The notes beneath the pieces are model-generated. The model saw only the letters and a program-made list of their open reading frames with translations. It did not search any database and had not been told where the DNA came from. The translations under genes and the position numbers were made by a program. A stretch of DNA of 64,000 nucleotides. Origin: Chloroflexota bacterium (GTDB taxonomy: Bacteria; Chloroflexota; Anaerolineae; VGOG01). Within the stretch, counting starts at the first letter, position 1. Every line of letters begins with the position of its first letter. Positions 1 to 9,556 of this stretch are shown in pieces. Where the stretch lies: the NCBI GenBank assembly GCA_016875995.1, contig VGOG01000002.1, forward strand, positions 1-64,000. The letters are read 5' to 3'.

Positions 1-674
1 GGCTCTCCAATGACTTGCCACCCCCTCTGCGAGGCGTAGTCCCACAACTCGCCGTCGGGGTAGACAGCAACGGGGTTGCCCACGAGTTCCAGCATGGCGA
101 TGTCGAAAATGCTGTCCCCGTAGGCGAAGCTCTGGCTCAGGTCTACGTCCAGATCACTGTTCGCCAGGAGTTCGGTGAGGAGAGCTACCTTATCATCGCC
201 AAAGCACGAAGGCTCGATAGCTCGTCCTGAGTATCTCCCCCGATTGAGTTCCAGCCTGGTGCCCACCACGTGCTGCACCCCCAGGCGCTCCCCAATGCAA
301 GCCAGCAATTCCTCGAAAGCGCCGGAGACCAGCACCACCTGGTGGCTTTCGGCCTGGTGTTGACGTAAGACCTCGGCTACGTCAGGGCGCAGGGAAGGTA
401 TGAGGGCCTGATCGGTAACCCAGTGGAAGATCTCCCGGCCCTCTTCGGGCCGCAGGCCAACGAGCAGCCAGGCCATGTCGTTGACCCACGAGCGGAAGAA
501 CCACTCCCGGCTCAGCAAGCCCAGGCGGTGCAGTGGCCACAAGGAGAGGTGAGTAACCAGAAAAGCATTGGCGAGAAGTCGCCGGCGGCGGTGCTCAGTG
601 AAATACCTGCTGAAAGCGTGCCAGACGTGCTCAGTGCACAAAGTGCCATCGAGATCAAAGAAAGCGGCGATCAT
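1..674 (-). CDS. HAD-IB family hydrolase (phosphoserine phosphatase-like), 3' end cut by window edge
   Basis: Reverse strand from ATG at 674 reads MIAAFFDLDGTLCTEHVW...VVLVSGAFEELLACIGERLG...SFAYGDSIFDIAML; HAD motif DxDGT. Open to the window edge, so absent from the ORF track. Confidence 0.85.
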   Translation of the reverse strand, partial: MIAAFFDLDGTLCTEHVWHAFSRYFTEHRRRRLLANAFLVTHLSLWPLHRLGLLSREWFFRSWVNDMAWLLVGLRPEEGREIFHWVTDQALIPSLRPDVAEVLRQHQAESHQVVLVSGAFEELLACIGERLGVQHVVGTRLELNRGRYSGRAIEPSCFGDDKVALLTELLANSDLDVDLSQSFAYGDSIFDIAMLELVGNPVAVYPDGELWDYASQRGWQVIGE

Positions 675-690
675 GGTTCCCCTTTCTAAG

Positions 691-719
691 CTCAAAATCC
701 AAAGCGCAAAGTCCAAAGG
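691..719. repeat. short direct repeat (AAAATCCAAAG / CAAAGTCCAAAG family)
   Basis: ctcaaaatccaaagcgcaaagtccaaag; related tract inside a CDS at 58399-58432. Confidence 0.6.
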
Positions 720-748
720 GCTCGGTCGGGAGACCTTCGCCCATCAAC

Positions 749-931
749 CGGTGGGGCTTCACCGCCGAGCTCGCCCGCACGGGCATGCAGTGCCCGTGCT
801 ACGAAACAGCGCCCGATGAAATCGGGCTTATCACCCGCTGCTCTATAGCACGACGACTTTATCGTCGGGCGGCTAGGCTGAATTCAGCCCGAAGGGCTTT
901 GTTCTTTTAGCCCAGAGCTTCAGCTCGGGGC
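749..931. repeat. intergenic array of about six consecutive short hairpins
   Basis: cggtg-gggctt-caccg (749-764), gcacgggca-tgcag-tgcccgtgc (777-799), gcccgat-gaa-atcgggc (811-827), cgacga..tcgtcg (851-867), ggctg-aatt-cagcc (876-889), imperfect gcccagagct-tc-agctcggggc (910-931). Confidence 0.7.
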
Positions 932-950
932 GACCTTTGCCCATCAGAGT

Positions 951-1757
951 TCACCAGCAAATAGTCGTCCCTCCCTCAAAGTCCGGCTCCAGCAGCGCCC
1001 GCTTGATCAGGCCCGGCCGCTGGCCTGAGATAAGCTGCACTTTGAGCTCAGGATGCTCCCGCACCAGGGCATACATGATGCGCACCTTGGTCAGCATCCC
1101 GCCTGTCACGTCAACGCCATGAGAGCCAGCCAGCATTTGCTCCACCTGGGCAAAGTTCTGACGCGAGATCTCTGGGATCAACTGGGCGGATTCGTCCCGC
1201 AGGGGATCGGCGGTGAAGACGCCTTCCACCTCGCCGGCCAGGACGATCCGCGTGGGCTCAAGGCGCTCGGCCAGGTAGGCGAAGACCTGCTCGGTGGAGA
1301 TGATGGTGCAGCCGCGCACCTCGTCCAGAGCCACGTCGCCGTAGACCAGGGGCACCAGGCCGTGGTGTAGCACTAATTCGATGGGCTCCGTTTCCATGCC
1401 GATGAGCGCTCCATCCTGGCAGCAGGCCGAGGCCGAGGGCTGGATGGAGACGACGGGCACGCCCTCAGCCAGGAAGATGTCGGTCACCAGGCGGTTGAGG
1501 CGGGCGGCTGCCGCGCCTGTTTCAGCGTAGCCCCGCCAGTTGGGTGGGCCTGCTTCGAGGAGGCCGTAGCGCTGGGCGACGAAGTGGCCGAAGGAGCCGC
1601 TGCCGTGGCCGAGCAGGAGGCGTAAATCTGGATTCCGGTCCAAAGCGGACCTGACTTCACGGGCGGCGCGACGGATAACGTCTTGATGGACAGTCTCCTC
1701 TTGATTCTTATCGGTGATCAAGGAGCCGCCCAGTTTCAAGAAAACCAGTTCACTCAA
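951..1757 (-). CDS. isopentenyl phosphate kinase-like amino acid kinase
   Basis: MSELVFLKLGGSLITDK...LLLGHGSGSFGHFVAQ...TGGMLTKV; AAK-fold IPK motifs. Confidence 0.85.
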   Translation of the reverse strand: MSELVFLKLGGSLITDKNQEETVHQDVIRRAAREVRSALDRNPDLRLLLGHGSGSFGHFVAQRYGLLEAGPPNWRGYAETGAAAARLNRLVTDIFLAEGVPVVSIQPSASACCQDGALIGMETEPIELVLHHGLVPLVYGDVALDEVRGCTIISTEQVFAYLAERLEPTRIVLAGEVEGVFTADPLRDESAQLIPEISRQNFAQVEQMLAGSHGVDVTGGMLTKVRIMYALVREHPELKVQLISGQRPGLIKRALLEPDFEGGTTICW

Positions 1758-2112
1758 TCCTGACTTCCTCGCTCCCCTCCAGGCCCGTGCCTATCTCTGC
1801 CTCCTTGCCCAGGCCAACGACGCACCAGGCCAGGTTCGCCCTCAGGCCCGCCTCCTCGACCGCGGTAGCGACCTGGCCCATGTAGAAGTAGTGATCGGCG
1901 AAGCCCACCGTGCCTGAGCGGATTATCTCCGCGGCGGCCAGGGCTGTCCCCCAGCACACGTCCTCCTCCTGCAAAGCCGACTCAGCATCTTGCTCGAGAT
2001 TAACCTCCCGTTGACGATTGACTTTGGCGTTTGGCATTGCGTCAGTAATTTTATCACAATTCGGCCCAAAAGAGAAGAAAACCCAGAACCTTGACAAATT
2101 ACTTAGTTTCAC
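1750..2112 (-). pseudogene. internal fragment of an amidohydrolase (MTA/SAH deaminase-like)
   Basis: EEDVCWGTALAAAEIIRSGTVGFADHYFYMGQVATAVEEAGLRANL resembles an internal segment of that family; no N-terminal metal motif and no C-terminus. Confidence 0.65.
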
Positions 2113-2119
2113 TTATAAT
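2091..2119 (+). promoter_or_regulatory. sigma70-like promoter (TTGACA-17-TATAAT)
   Basis: TTGACA 2091-2096, TATAAT 2114-2119. Confidence 0.7.
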
Positions 2120-2303
2120 ACTTCTAATTTTATTCTACTTTCATGTCCCCAAGGCGATGATGGCTTGAGGGGCGATGCCGCCACTTGATATGGGCTATCA
2201 CGATTTGGGGACTGTTTTAATAGCGGTCGGTTCTGACTTTCCCTGAAGGCAGTGTGCGATGGGAATTGTGGACGTGAAAGAAGGCAAGCGGGAGAAATCG
2301 GAT

Positions 2304-2332
2304 TTGTCTTTTTTCACTTTTGCTGTTATAAT
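2304..2332 (+). promoter_or_regulatory. second promoter-like element (TTGTCT-17-TATAAT)
   Basis: -35 2304-2309, -10 2327-2332, upstream of the substrate-binding protein gene. Confidence 0.55.
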
Positions 2333-2588
2333 CCTCTAGAAGATCTCCCGGAAATGGGTAGTAGCCCAACCGCGTTGGGCGTCATCTGGCCTCAAGCCTG
2401 CACTGAGCCTGGCGAAGTGACGGCTACCCGTCAGAAAGTCCCCCGTTTGACTTTCCGGGAAAGCTCTTCAGAAGAGGGGAGGTGATGAAGGCCTTAGTTA
2501 TGGTGTAACCAATCCATCCTGAGCTGGCTGCAGGATTGGGCTGCCTGTGGCTACTCGAAAATATCAAAGAACAAGGAGGAGAAAGGAA

Positions 2589-3923
2589 ATGAAGAAGTCA
2601 CTTTTGTTAGCGGTTTTGGCCATCGGTTTGGTGGCAGCGGCTTGTGCCCCGCCCACGCCGGTGGTCGTCGAGAAGGAGGTTCCAGTCACCGTCGAGAAGG
2701 AAGTGGTCGTGGTCGTCACGCCTACACCGGAGCCCACGCCTGTTCCCCTTCCAGCCAAGGTGAAGATCGGCGTGGGAATCGATTTCACCGGTGCCTTGGC
2801 GGAGTTCGGCGCGGCCTTGAGGAATGGTTCAGACCTGGCGGCGAAGCACTTTGCGGAGGCGGGCTTCCCCATCGAGGTCAAGTACGCCGATACGGAGACC
2901 AGTGCCATGCCTGGGGTAGAGGCGGCCCGTACCCTGGTGGACGTGGAGAGGGTTCAGGCCCTCGTGGGATCGTTGGCCAGTGGTGTTACCATTCCCATAG
3001 CGGAGTCGGTCTGCATCCCCGGCCAGATCCCTCAGATCTCCCCTGCCTCCACCTCCCCTCTGCTCAGTGTACTGCCGGCCGATGAGGGGAAGGACTTCCT
3101 CTTCCGAACCTGCCCCTCCGACGCCCTGCAGGGGGTGATCATGGGCAAGTTGGCCGCGGACCTTGGCTACAAGACGGTCGCGGTGCTGTACGTCAACAAC
3201 GCCTACGGATTGGGGCTGGCGAAGCAGTTCCAGCAATCCTTCGAGTTCCGAGGAGGGAAGGTTACGGCGATGGTTCCTCACGACGAGGCGCCTGCGGCCA
3301 CCTACGTGTCGGAACTGAGGAAGGCCGCCGAGGCTAAGCCTGAGGTTCTGGCAGCCATAAGCTACCCTGGCCATGCCACCGTCTACTTGAAGGAGGCCAT
3401 AGAGGGGGGCTTTTTCACCAAATTCCTCTTCTGCGATGGCACCAAGTCCGTAGAGATGCCCGCGGCGGTGGGTCCGGAGCATCTGGCGGGATTCTTCGGC
3501 ACCGTTGCTGCCCCCGCTATGGGGGATTCCTATAGCATATTCGTGGCTGAGTACATGGCGGTGTACGGCGCGCTTCCGCCTCTGCCCTACATAGACGGCA
3601 CCTACGATGCCGTCGCGGTAATTGGCCTGGCCGCAGCCGCGGCTGAGGCGAGAGGTTTGTCCATCACCGGGGTCAACATCCGCGACATGCTACGCGTGGT
3701 GGCGAATCCGCCGGGAGAAACGATCACCCCTGGGGCTGAGAGCATCAAGAAAGCCCTTGAACTCCTCAGGGAAGGGAAGGACATCAACTACGAGGGCGCT
3801 GCCGGATCGGTGGACTTTGATGAGAATGGCGATGTGGTAACTCCCATCATGGTCTGGAAGTACGTGGAGGAGCCACCATACGTAGTAACGGAGCGTGTGG
3901 AGATAGTCATCCCGCCCAAGTGA
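2589..3923 (+). CDS. ABC transporter substrate-binding lipoprotein, branched-chain amino acid type
   Basis: MKKSLLLAVLAIGLVAAAC lipobox; periplasmic binding protein sequence; start with ribosome-binding site aggagaaagga preferred over 2547. Confidence 0.85.
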   Translation: MKKSLLLAVLAIGLVAAACAPPTPVVVEKEVPVTVEKEVVVVVTPTPEPTPVPLPAKVKIGVGIDFTGALAEFGAALRNGSDLAAKHFAEAGFPIEVKYADTETSAMPGVEAARTLVDVERVQALVGSLASGVTIPIAESVCIPGQIPQISPASTSPLLSVLPADEGKDFLFRTCPSDALQGVIMGKLAADLGYKTVAVLYVNNAYGLGLAKQFQQSFEFRGGKVTAMVPHDEAPAATYVSELRKAAEAKPEVLAAISYPGHATVYLKEAIEGGFFTKFLFCDGTKSVEMPAAVGPEHLAGFFGTVAAPAMGDSYSIFVAEYMAVYGALPPLPYIDGTYDAVAVIGLAAAAAEARGLSITGVNIRDMLRVVANPPGETITPGAESIKKALELLREGKDINYEGAAGSVDFDENGDVVTPIMVWKYVEEPPYVVTERVEIVIPPK

Positions 3924-3940
3924 TCCAGGGGAGCGACAAA

Positions 3941-3981
3941 AAGAAGGCCGGCCACACAAGGTGGCCGGCCTTCTTTATTTT
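3941..3981. terminator. strong (probably bidirectional) intrinsic terminator
   Basis: perfect 15-bp stem aagaaggccggccac/gtggccggccttctt, 5-nt loop, T-rich 3' side and A-rich 5' side. Confidence 0.9.
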
Positions 3982-3991
3982 GTTGGCAAAG

Positions 3992-4047
3992 TGCTCGTAG
4001 TAACCGCTTCAGCGGTCAGAAAGCCGCTAAAGCGGCCACTACGAGCA
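3992..4047. repeat. three-way-junction palindromic element
   Basis: outer tgctcgtagt/actacgagca; inner hairpins accgcttcagcggt and gccgctaaagcggc. Confidence 0.75.
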
Positions 4048-4049
4048 GT

Positions 4050-5015
4050 CTAAAACCTGGATACGTATCTTTCCTCGCCGATGATGCCCCTGGGCCTCCT
4101 CAAGAGGACGATCACCAGTACGAGGCCGATGAGGATAAAACGAATGTGGGGGGCGCGGGTTTCAAAGCCGGGGGGAACCACTTTGAGGATAAAATAGGTG
4201 CTCCACGACCAGAGGGCCCAAACCAGGAAAGCCCCCAGGACCGCCCCCTTGTTGTTGCCAGTCCCCCCCACGGTGAGCATGGTCCAGATGATGAAGGTGC
4301 CGAACATAGGGGTGAAGAGACCTGGCTGGATGGCGGCCGAGAAATGGGCGTAAAGCGCTCCCGCTATCCCCATGATCATCGCCCCCACGACCAGGGATTG
4401 AAGCTTGAACAGGAACACGTCCTTCCCGTTGGCGCTGGCCATCACCTCGTCCTCCCTGATCGCCCGCAGCACTCTCCCCCAGGGAGAGCGAATCCCCTTC
4501 TCTACGGCGATGTAGATAAGCGCAAGAAAGGCGAGGACAATTGCCAGATAGAGGAAGTTGTAGTATTGGGGCGGAACCAGGCCGTGGAGGGGCTTAGGCA
4601 AACCAACCAGCCCCTCAGGGCCGTTGGCCAGCCAGGCCTCATTGTTGAAGAAGATGCGGATGGTCTCGGCGATGCCTATGGTGGAGATAGCCAGATAGCC
4701 CGCCCTTAACCGCAGGGTGAGGAGACCTATCAACAGGGCCAGCAAGCCAGAGGCTATGGCCGCCCCCATCACTCCTACCAGGAACGGCTGATTCAAGCCA
4801 ATTGCCTGAGTGACATAGTCAGCAAGCACTCCGGTGGGCTTGGGGGTGGTGATCAGCGCAGAGGTGTAAGCGCCGATAGCGAAAAAGCCGGCTATGCCAA
4901 AGTTCAAAAGCCCCATGTAGCCCCAGTGGACGTTCAGTCCCAGGCTGAAGATGGCGTAGATGCCGGCCATGATGGCGAACGACGCCAGGAAGCTGAGAAT
5001 CCCTCCGATTTCCAT
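4050..5015 (-). CDS. livM: branched-chain amino acid ABC transporter permease LivM-like
   Basis: HWGYMGLLNFGIAGFFAIGAYTSAL; polytopic; next to LivH. Confidence 0.85.
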   Translation of the reverse strand: MEIGGILSFLASFAIMAGIYAIFSLGLNVHWGYMGLLNFGIAGFFAIGAYTSALITTPKPTGVLADYVTQAIGLNQPFLVGVMGAAIASGLLALLIGLLTLRLRAGYLAISTIGIAETIRIFFNNEAWLANGPEGLVGLPKPLHGLVPPQYYNFLYLAIVLAFLALIYIAVEKGIRSPWGRVLRAIREDEVMASANGKDVFLFKLQSLVVGAMIMGIAGALYAHFSAAIQPGLFTPMFGTFIIWTMLTVGGTGNNKGAVLGAFLVWALWSWSTYFILKVVPPGFETRAPHIRFILIGLVLVIVLLRRPRGIIGEERYVSRF

Positions 5016-5019
5016 TTAT

Positions 5020-5922
5020 CTACCTCCTTCCGAAAATCCCTTGCGGTCTGAACAGCAGGACGAGGACCATGATCATAAAGGCCACGGCTGGCTTGTAGGT
5101 GGGGAGCAACCAGGCTGTGGAGACCTGCTGAGCGATACCCATGACCAGCCCGCCCACCAGTGCGCCGGTGATGCTCCCCTGTCCTCCCAGGATAACAGCG
5201 GCGAAGAGGGGGAGCAGGAAGATCCAACCCATCTCCGGGCGAAGCTGGGTCTGGATGCCGTAGAGGATGCCAGCAATGGCGATCAGCGTGCCAGCGATCG
5301 CCCAGACCCACACGGTCATCCGTTCCGTGCTTATACCCACCACGCGAGCCAACTCGGGGCTATCAGCTAAAGCCCGCAGGGCCTTGCCCATCTTCGTCTT
5401 TGCCAGGAATAGGTAGATCAAGGCCACCATGGTCCAGGCCACAACCAGGATGAATATCTCATCGGGCCTGACCTTGATCCCCAGGGGAAGGAAAAGCATA
5501 CGACGCACGCCTGTAAAGTAGAAGTGAAAGTCGGGGCCCCAGAGGACGTATACCAGGCCGCGGAGGGCGAAAGCTATTCCTATGGAGGCAATGAAGCCAA
5601 CAATGGATGTAGCCCCCCATTGCCTCAAGGGCCTGTAAACCCAGCGGTCAATCAGGATGGCCAGGCCGATGGACGCCAGGACGGCCGGTATAACGGCCAC
5701 CAGCAGCCCCCAACTGAAGGAAAAGGGCCCTACTTTTCCCTGGAGGAACCCCGCCCCGGAGAACAACGTTGCCACCAACAGGGCGACGTAGGCTCCCATG
5801 GTCATCTGGTCCCCGTGGGCGCAGTTAAATAGATCGAGAATGCTCCAGATCAAAGTAAGCCCTACGGTCCCCAGAGCGATGATGCTGCCCAGAACGATCC
5901 CATAGACGATTAGCTCAGGCAT
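5020..5922 (-). CDS. livH: branched-chain amino acid ABC transporter permease LivH-like
   Basis: GTVGLTLIWSILDLFNCAHGDQMTMGAYVAL, VVGISTERM. Confidence 0.85.
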   Translation of the reverse strand: MPELIVYGIVLGSIIALGTVGLTLIWSILDLFNCAHGDQMTMGAYVALLVATLFSGAGFLQGKVGPFSFSWGLLVAVIPAVLASIGLAILIDRWVYRPLRQWGATSIVGFIASIGIAFALRGLVYVLWGPDFHFYFTGVRRMLFLPLGIKVRPDEIFILVVAWTMVALIYLFLAKTKMGKALRALADSPELARVVGISTERMTVWVWAIAGTLIAIAGILYGIQTQLRPEMGWIFLLPLFAAVILGGQGSITGALVGGLVMGIAQQVSTAWLLPTYKPAVAFMIMVLVLLFRPQGIFGRR

Positions 5923-5925
5923 CTT

Positions 5926-6626
<701 letters not shown>

Positions 6627-6630
<4 letters not shown>

Positions 6631-7412
6631 GACCCTCCACCTCCCAGGTAAACTTCTAATACTTGTGGGTCGCAACTGATCTCCTCAGGGGAGCCTTCGC
6701 ACAGCTTCCTGCCCCTGTCCATCACGATGATGGGGTCGCAGACATCCATCACCAGCTCCATCTCGTGTCCGATGAGGAAGACGGTCTTCCCTTCTTCGCT
6801 CACCAGCCGTCGGATGTGCTCCGCCAGCGTCCGCCTCTCGATAGGGTTCACTCCCGCTCCCGGCTCGTCGAACAGGATCAGCTCGGGATCGGCCATCATG
6901 GTGCGGGCCAGCTCCAGGAGCCTCTTCTGACCCCCGGAGAGGTTGCTGGCGTATTCGTCCTTCAGGTGGAGCAATCCGACCGAGTCAAGGGCTTCCAGGG
7001 CCTTTTCCCTGATCTCGTTCTCCTGCCTCCTCACCAGTCGAGAGGTGAGCCAGGTCTTCCATATACGCTCCCCTTCCTGATCTGGAGGAACCAGCATCAG
7101 GTTCTCCAAGACCGTCATGAGCTTGAGCTCCCTGCTTATCTGAAACGTGCGGCAGAGGCCCTTCTGGAAGGTCTGGTGAAGGGAGAGGTTATCAATCCTC
7201 TCACCTTTGAAGTAGATCTCCCCTGCATCCGCCTTATAGAGGCCGGAAATGACATTGAACAGGGTGGTCTTTCCTGCCCCGTTAGGCCCGATGAGGCCGG
7301 TGATGCGGTTGGGAGCCACATTGAGGGAGATGCCGTCAACAGCTTTTATGCCGCCAAAGTACTTGCGGATGTCACGTACAGAAAGAATGGGAGAATCGTT
7401 GTTACCGCCCAA
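6627..7412 (-). CDS. livG: ABC transporter ATPase LivG-like
   Basis: GPNGAGKTTLFNVISG, LSGGQKRLLELARTMM, LFDEPGAGVNP. Confidence 0.88.
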
Positions 7413-7477
7413 GGTGCACCTCCTTTCGATTGCGTCTTACTTAAACTCAAGCGCTGAATAGGGCTCAAACAGGGAAT

Positions 7478-7506
7478 ATTATACAGCAGTAGGCCGGATA
7501 AGTCAA
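7478..7506 (-). promoter_or_regulatory. promoter for livGFHM (TTGACT-17-TATAAT on minus strand)
   Basis: -35 complement at 7501-7506, -10 complement at 7478-7483. Confidence 0.7.
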
Positions 7507-7522
7507 ATATTTTTTCCCAAAG

Positions 7523-7551
7523 TTGCATTTTGGTCCAGTATAGGTTATAAT
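7523..7551 (+). promoter_or_regulatory. divergent promoter for trmI (TTGCAT-17-TATAAT)
   Basis: -35 7523-7528, -10 7546-7551. Confidence 0.65.
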
Positions 7552-7585
7552 ATTAATAACCCTTCACGTGCCAGGAGGCGAGCCG

Positions 7586-8410
7586 GTGAACGTAGCCAGG
7601 GAAAAAGACCTGGTGTTCTTGATGAGCAAGGATAGGAAGAGCTTTATGGTACGCCTGGAGCCAGGCGCCCAGTTGCAAACTCACAGGGGAGTGATAAGGC
7701 ACGATGACCTCATCGGCCAACCGTTGGGTCGAGAGGTGCCGTCCCACCTGGGCTATCCCTTCCTCGTTCTACAACCCTCCACCCATGACTTGATCCTGGA
7801 CCTCAAACGCACTACTCAGATCATGTATCCCAAGGACATCGGCTACGTCCTGCTGAAGACGAACGTGGGGCCTGGCAGCAGGGTGGTGGAGGCCGGCACC
7901 GGCAGCGGTGGCCTCACTCTGGCCCTGGCCCGGGCGGTGATGCCCACGGGCCGGGTTTACTCCTACGAGGTGAGGCCCGACGTGTTGAATCTGGCCGCCA
8001 AAAACCTGGAGAAGTTGGGCCTGCGTTCCCTGGTGGAGCTGAAGGAGCGTGACATCCAGGAAGGGTTCGACGAGGTGGACGTTGATGCTCTCTTCCTCGA
8101 CTTGCGAACCCCGTGGGAATATCTGGCCCAGGCCCACGCGGCTCTCAAGGGCGGCGGTTTCTTTGGCGCTACCTTGCCGACCACCAACCAGGTGGTGTGG
8201 CTGATCAGGGCCCTGCCGGAGCATGGCTTCTCCGCCGTCGAAGTCGAGGAGTTGCTACTGCGTCCCTACAAGGCGGTCTCGGCCCGCCTGCGGCCCATGG
8301 ATCGGATGGTGGCTCACACCGGCTACTTGATTTTTGCCCGCAAGATAGAACGGGAGGCTGGCACTTTGGCTGCCGCTGAAGAAGGCAGCCTGTCAATAAT
8401 AAGCAATTGA
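7586..8410 (+). CDS. trmI: tRNA (adenine-N1)-methyltransferase TrmI-like
   Basis: VVEAGTGSGGLTLALARAVMPTGRVYSYE; N-terminal region typical of TrmI; GTG start 8 nt after AGGAGG. Confidence 0.88.
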   Translation: MNVAREKDLVFLMSKDRKSFMVRLEPGAQLQTHRGVIRHDDLIGQPLGREVPSHLGYPFLVLQPSTHDLILDLKRTTQIMYPKDIGYVLLKTNVGPGSRVVEAGTGSGGLTLALARAVMPTGRVYSYEVRPDVLNLAAKNLEKLGLRSLVELKERDIQEGFDEVDVDALFLDLRTPWEYLAQAHAALKGGGFFGATLPTTNQVVWLIRALPEHGFSAVEVEELLLRPYKAVSARLRPMDRMVAHTGYLIFARKIEREAGTLAAAEEGSLSIISN

Positions 8411-8437
8411 TCAACAGAAGAAGGAGAGTGAAACGGG

Positions 8438-8725
8438 ATGGGCAAGGTCAGACGGCTGGTGTTGGATGTTTTGAAGCCCCACGAGCCTACGATCATTGAA
8501 CTGGCGCAACATTTGAGCGTGCTCCCAGGAGTGGAGGCGGTCAACATCAGCATCTACGAGATTGACCGCCGGGTGGAGAACGCCAAGATCACCATCGAGG
8601 GCAGCGATATCATCTACGAAAGCGTGATAAAGATGATCCAGGAGAACGGCGGCACGGTGCACTCCATTGACGAGGTGGTGGCGGGCAAGATGATCATTGA
8701 GGATGCGGTGACACCGCAGGACTAA
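8438..8725 (+). CDS. DUF211 family protein
   Basis: MGKVRRLVLDVLKPHEPTIIELAQHLSVLPGVEAVNISIYEIDRRVENAKITIEGSDI. Confidence 0.75.
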   Translation: MGKVRRLVLDVLKPHEPTIIELAQHLSVLPGVEAVNISIYEIDRRVENAKITIEGSDIIYESVIKMIQENGGTVHSIDEVVAGKMIIEDAVTPQD

Positions 8726-8764
8726 GAGCCTGTTTGATGCTTTTCGGATAGGTGCTGAGCGCAG

Positions 8765-9361
8765 ATGGGATTTTTAGCGCGCAAGCTAGACGAACTCAGA
8801 GAATACGGCGCTATCGCCAGTGTGGGCGGGATCGCCCGGCGCTACTTGGCCATGAACGCCTTCGATGGGGTGCTGACCATCATCGGCGTCCTGATGGGCA
8901 ACTACGCCGCTCACGTGCGCGATCCGACCATTGTCATCGTCACGGGCACGTCCACCTGTATAGCCATGGGGGTTTCGGGGCTGTGGGGGGCTTACCTGAC
9001 GGAGGCCGCCGAGCGGAAGAGGGAACTGGATGACCTGGAGAGTCACACTTTGACCGATCTCAGCATGACAAAGATTGGTCTTGCCTCGCGGGTAGCAGTG
9101 ATCGTCGTGGCCTTAGTGAATGCTCTGGCCCCGTTCCTCGCGGCGCTGGTGGTGCTATTGCCTTTCTTTTTCAGTAACCTCCTGGCCGACATCGTCCTCA
9201 GCTACTACGTCTCCCTGGGCATGGCCTTGGCGGTCCTCTTCGCCATAGGAGTTTTTCTGGGCAGCGTGTCCCAGGAGAGCCTGATCATCTCAGGCTTGAA
9301 AATGATAGGGGCGGGGCTGGTTTCCATCTTGTTGAGCTACTTTTTGGGTCGTGGATTCTGA
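8765..9361 (+). CDS. VIT1/CCC1-like integral membrane protein
   Basis: YLAMNAFDGVLTIIGVLMGNYA; hydrophobic; directly downstream of DUF211. Confidence 0.7.
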   Translation: MGFLARKLDELREYGAIASVGGIARRYLAMNAFDGVLTIIGVLMGNYAAHVRDPTIVIVTGTSTCIAMGVSGLWGAYLTEAAERKRELDDLESHTLTDLSMTKIGLASRVAVIVVALVNALAPFLAALVVLLPFFFSNLLADIVLSYYVSLGMALAVLFAIGVFLGSVSQESLIISGLKMIGAGLVSILLSYFLGRGF

Positions 9362-9411
9362 AAGCATCCAGGTTGGTCTGCGAGTAAGGCCGATACCGAA
9401 AACAGCGCGAG

Positions 9412-9556
9412 GAACTCGAAAGCCTTGCATAAATCGGCTCCAGTGATTAGGAGAGCCCTTTCCTGCTATCGAGGGGCGTCTTCGCCCGAGAGCTTGCAAA
9501 GGCCCAGAACGGGGCGGGGACGCCCTCGAGAGCAATTATGCAAGGCTCTCGAACTC
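9412..9556. repeat. region flanked by 20-nt imperfect inverted repeats overlapping the 3' end of the TPR gene
   Basis: gaactcgaaagccttgcata (9412-9431) vs tatgcaaggctctcgaactc (9537-9556), 17/20 complementary; inner gaggggcgtc/gacgccctc. Confidence 0.6.

Noticed and set aside
749-931. integron attC-like sites in the hairpin array
   Set aside because: No RYYYAAC/GTTRRRY core sites and no integrase nearby.
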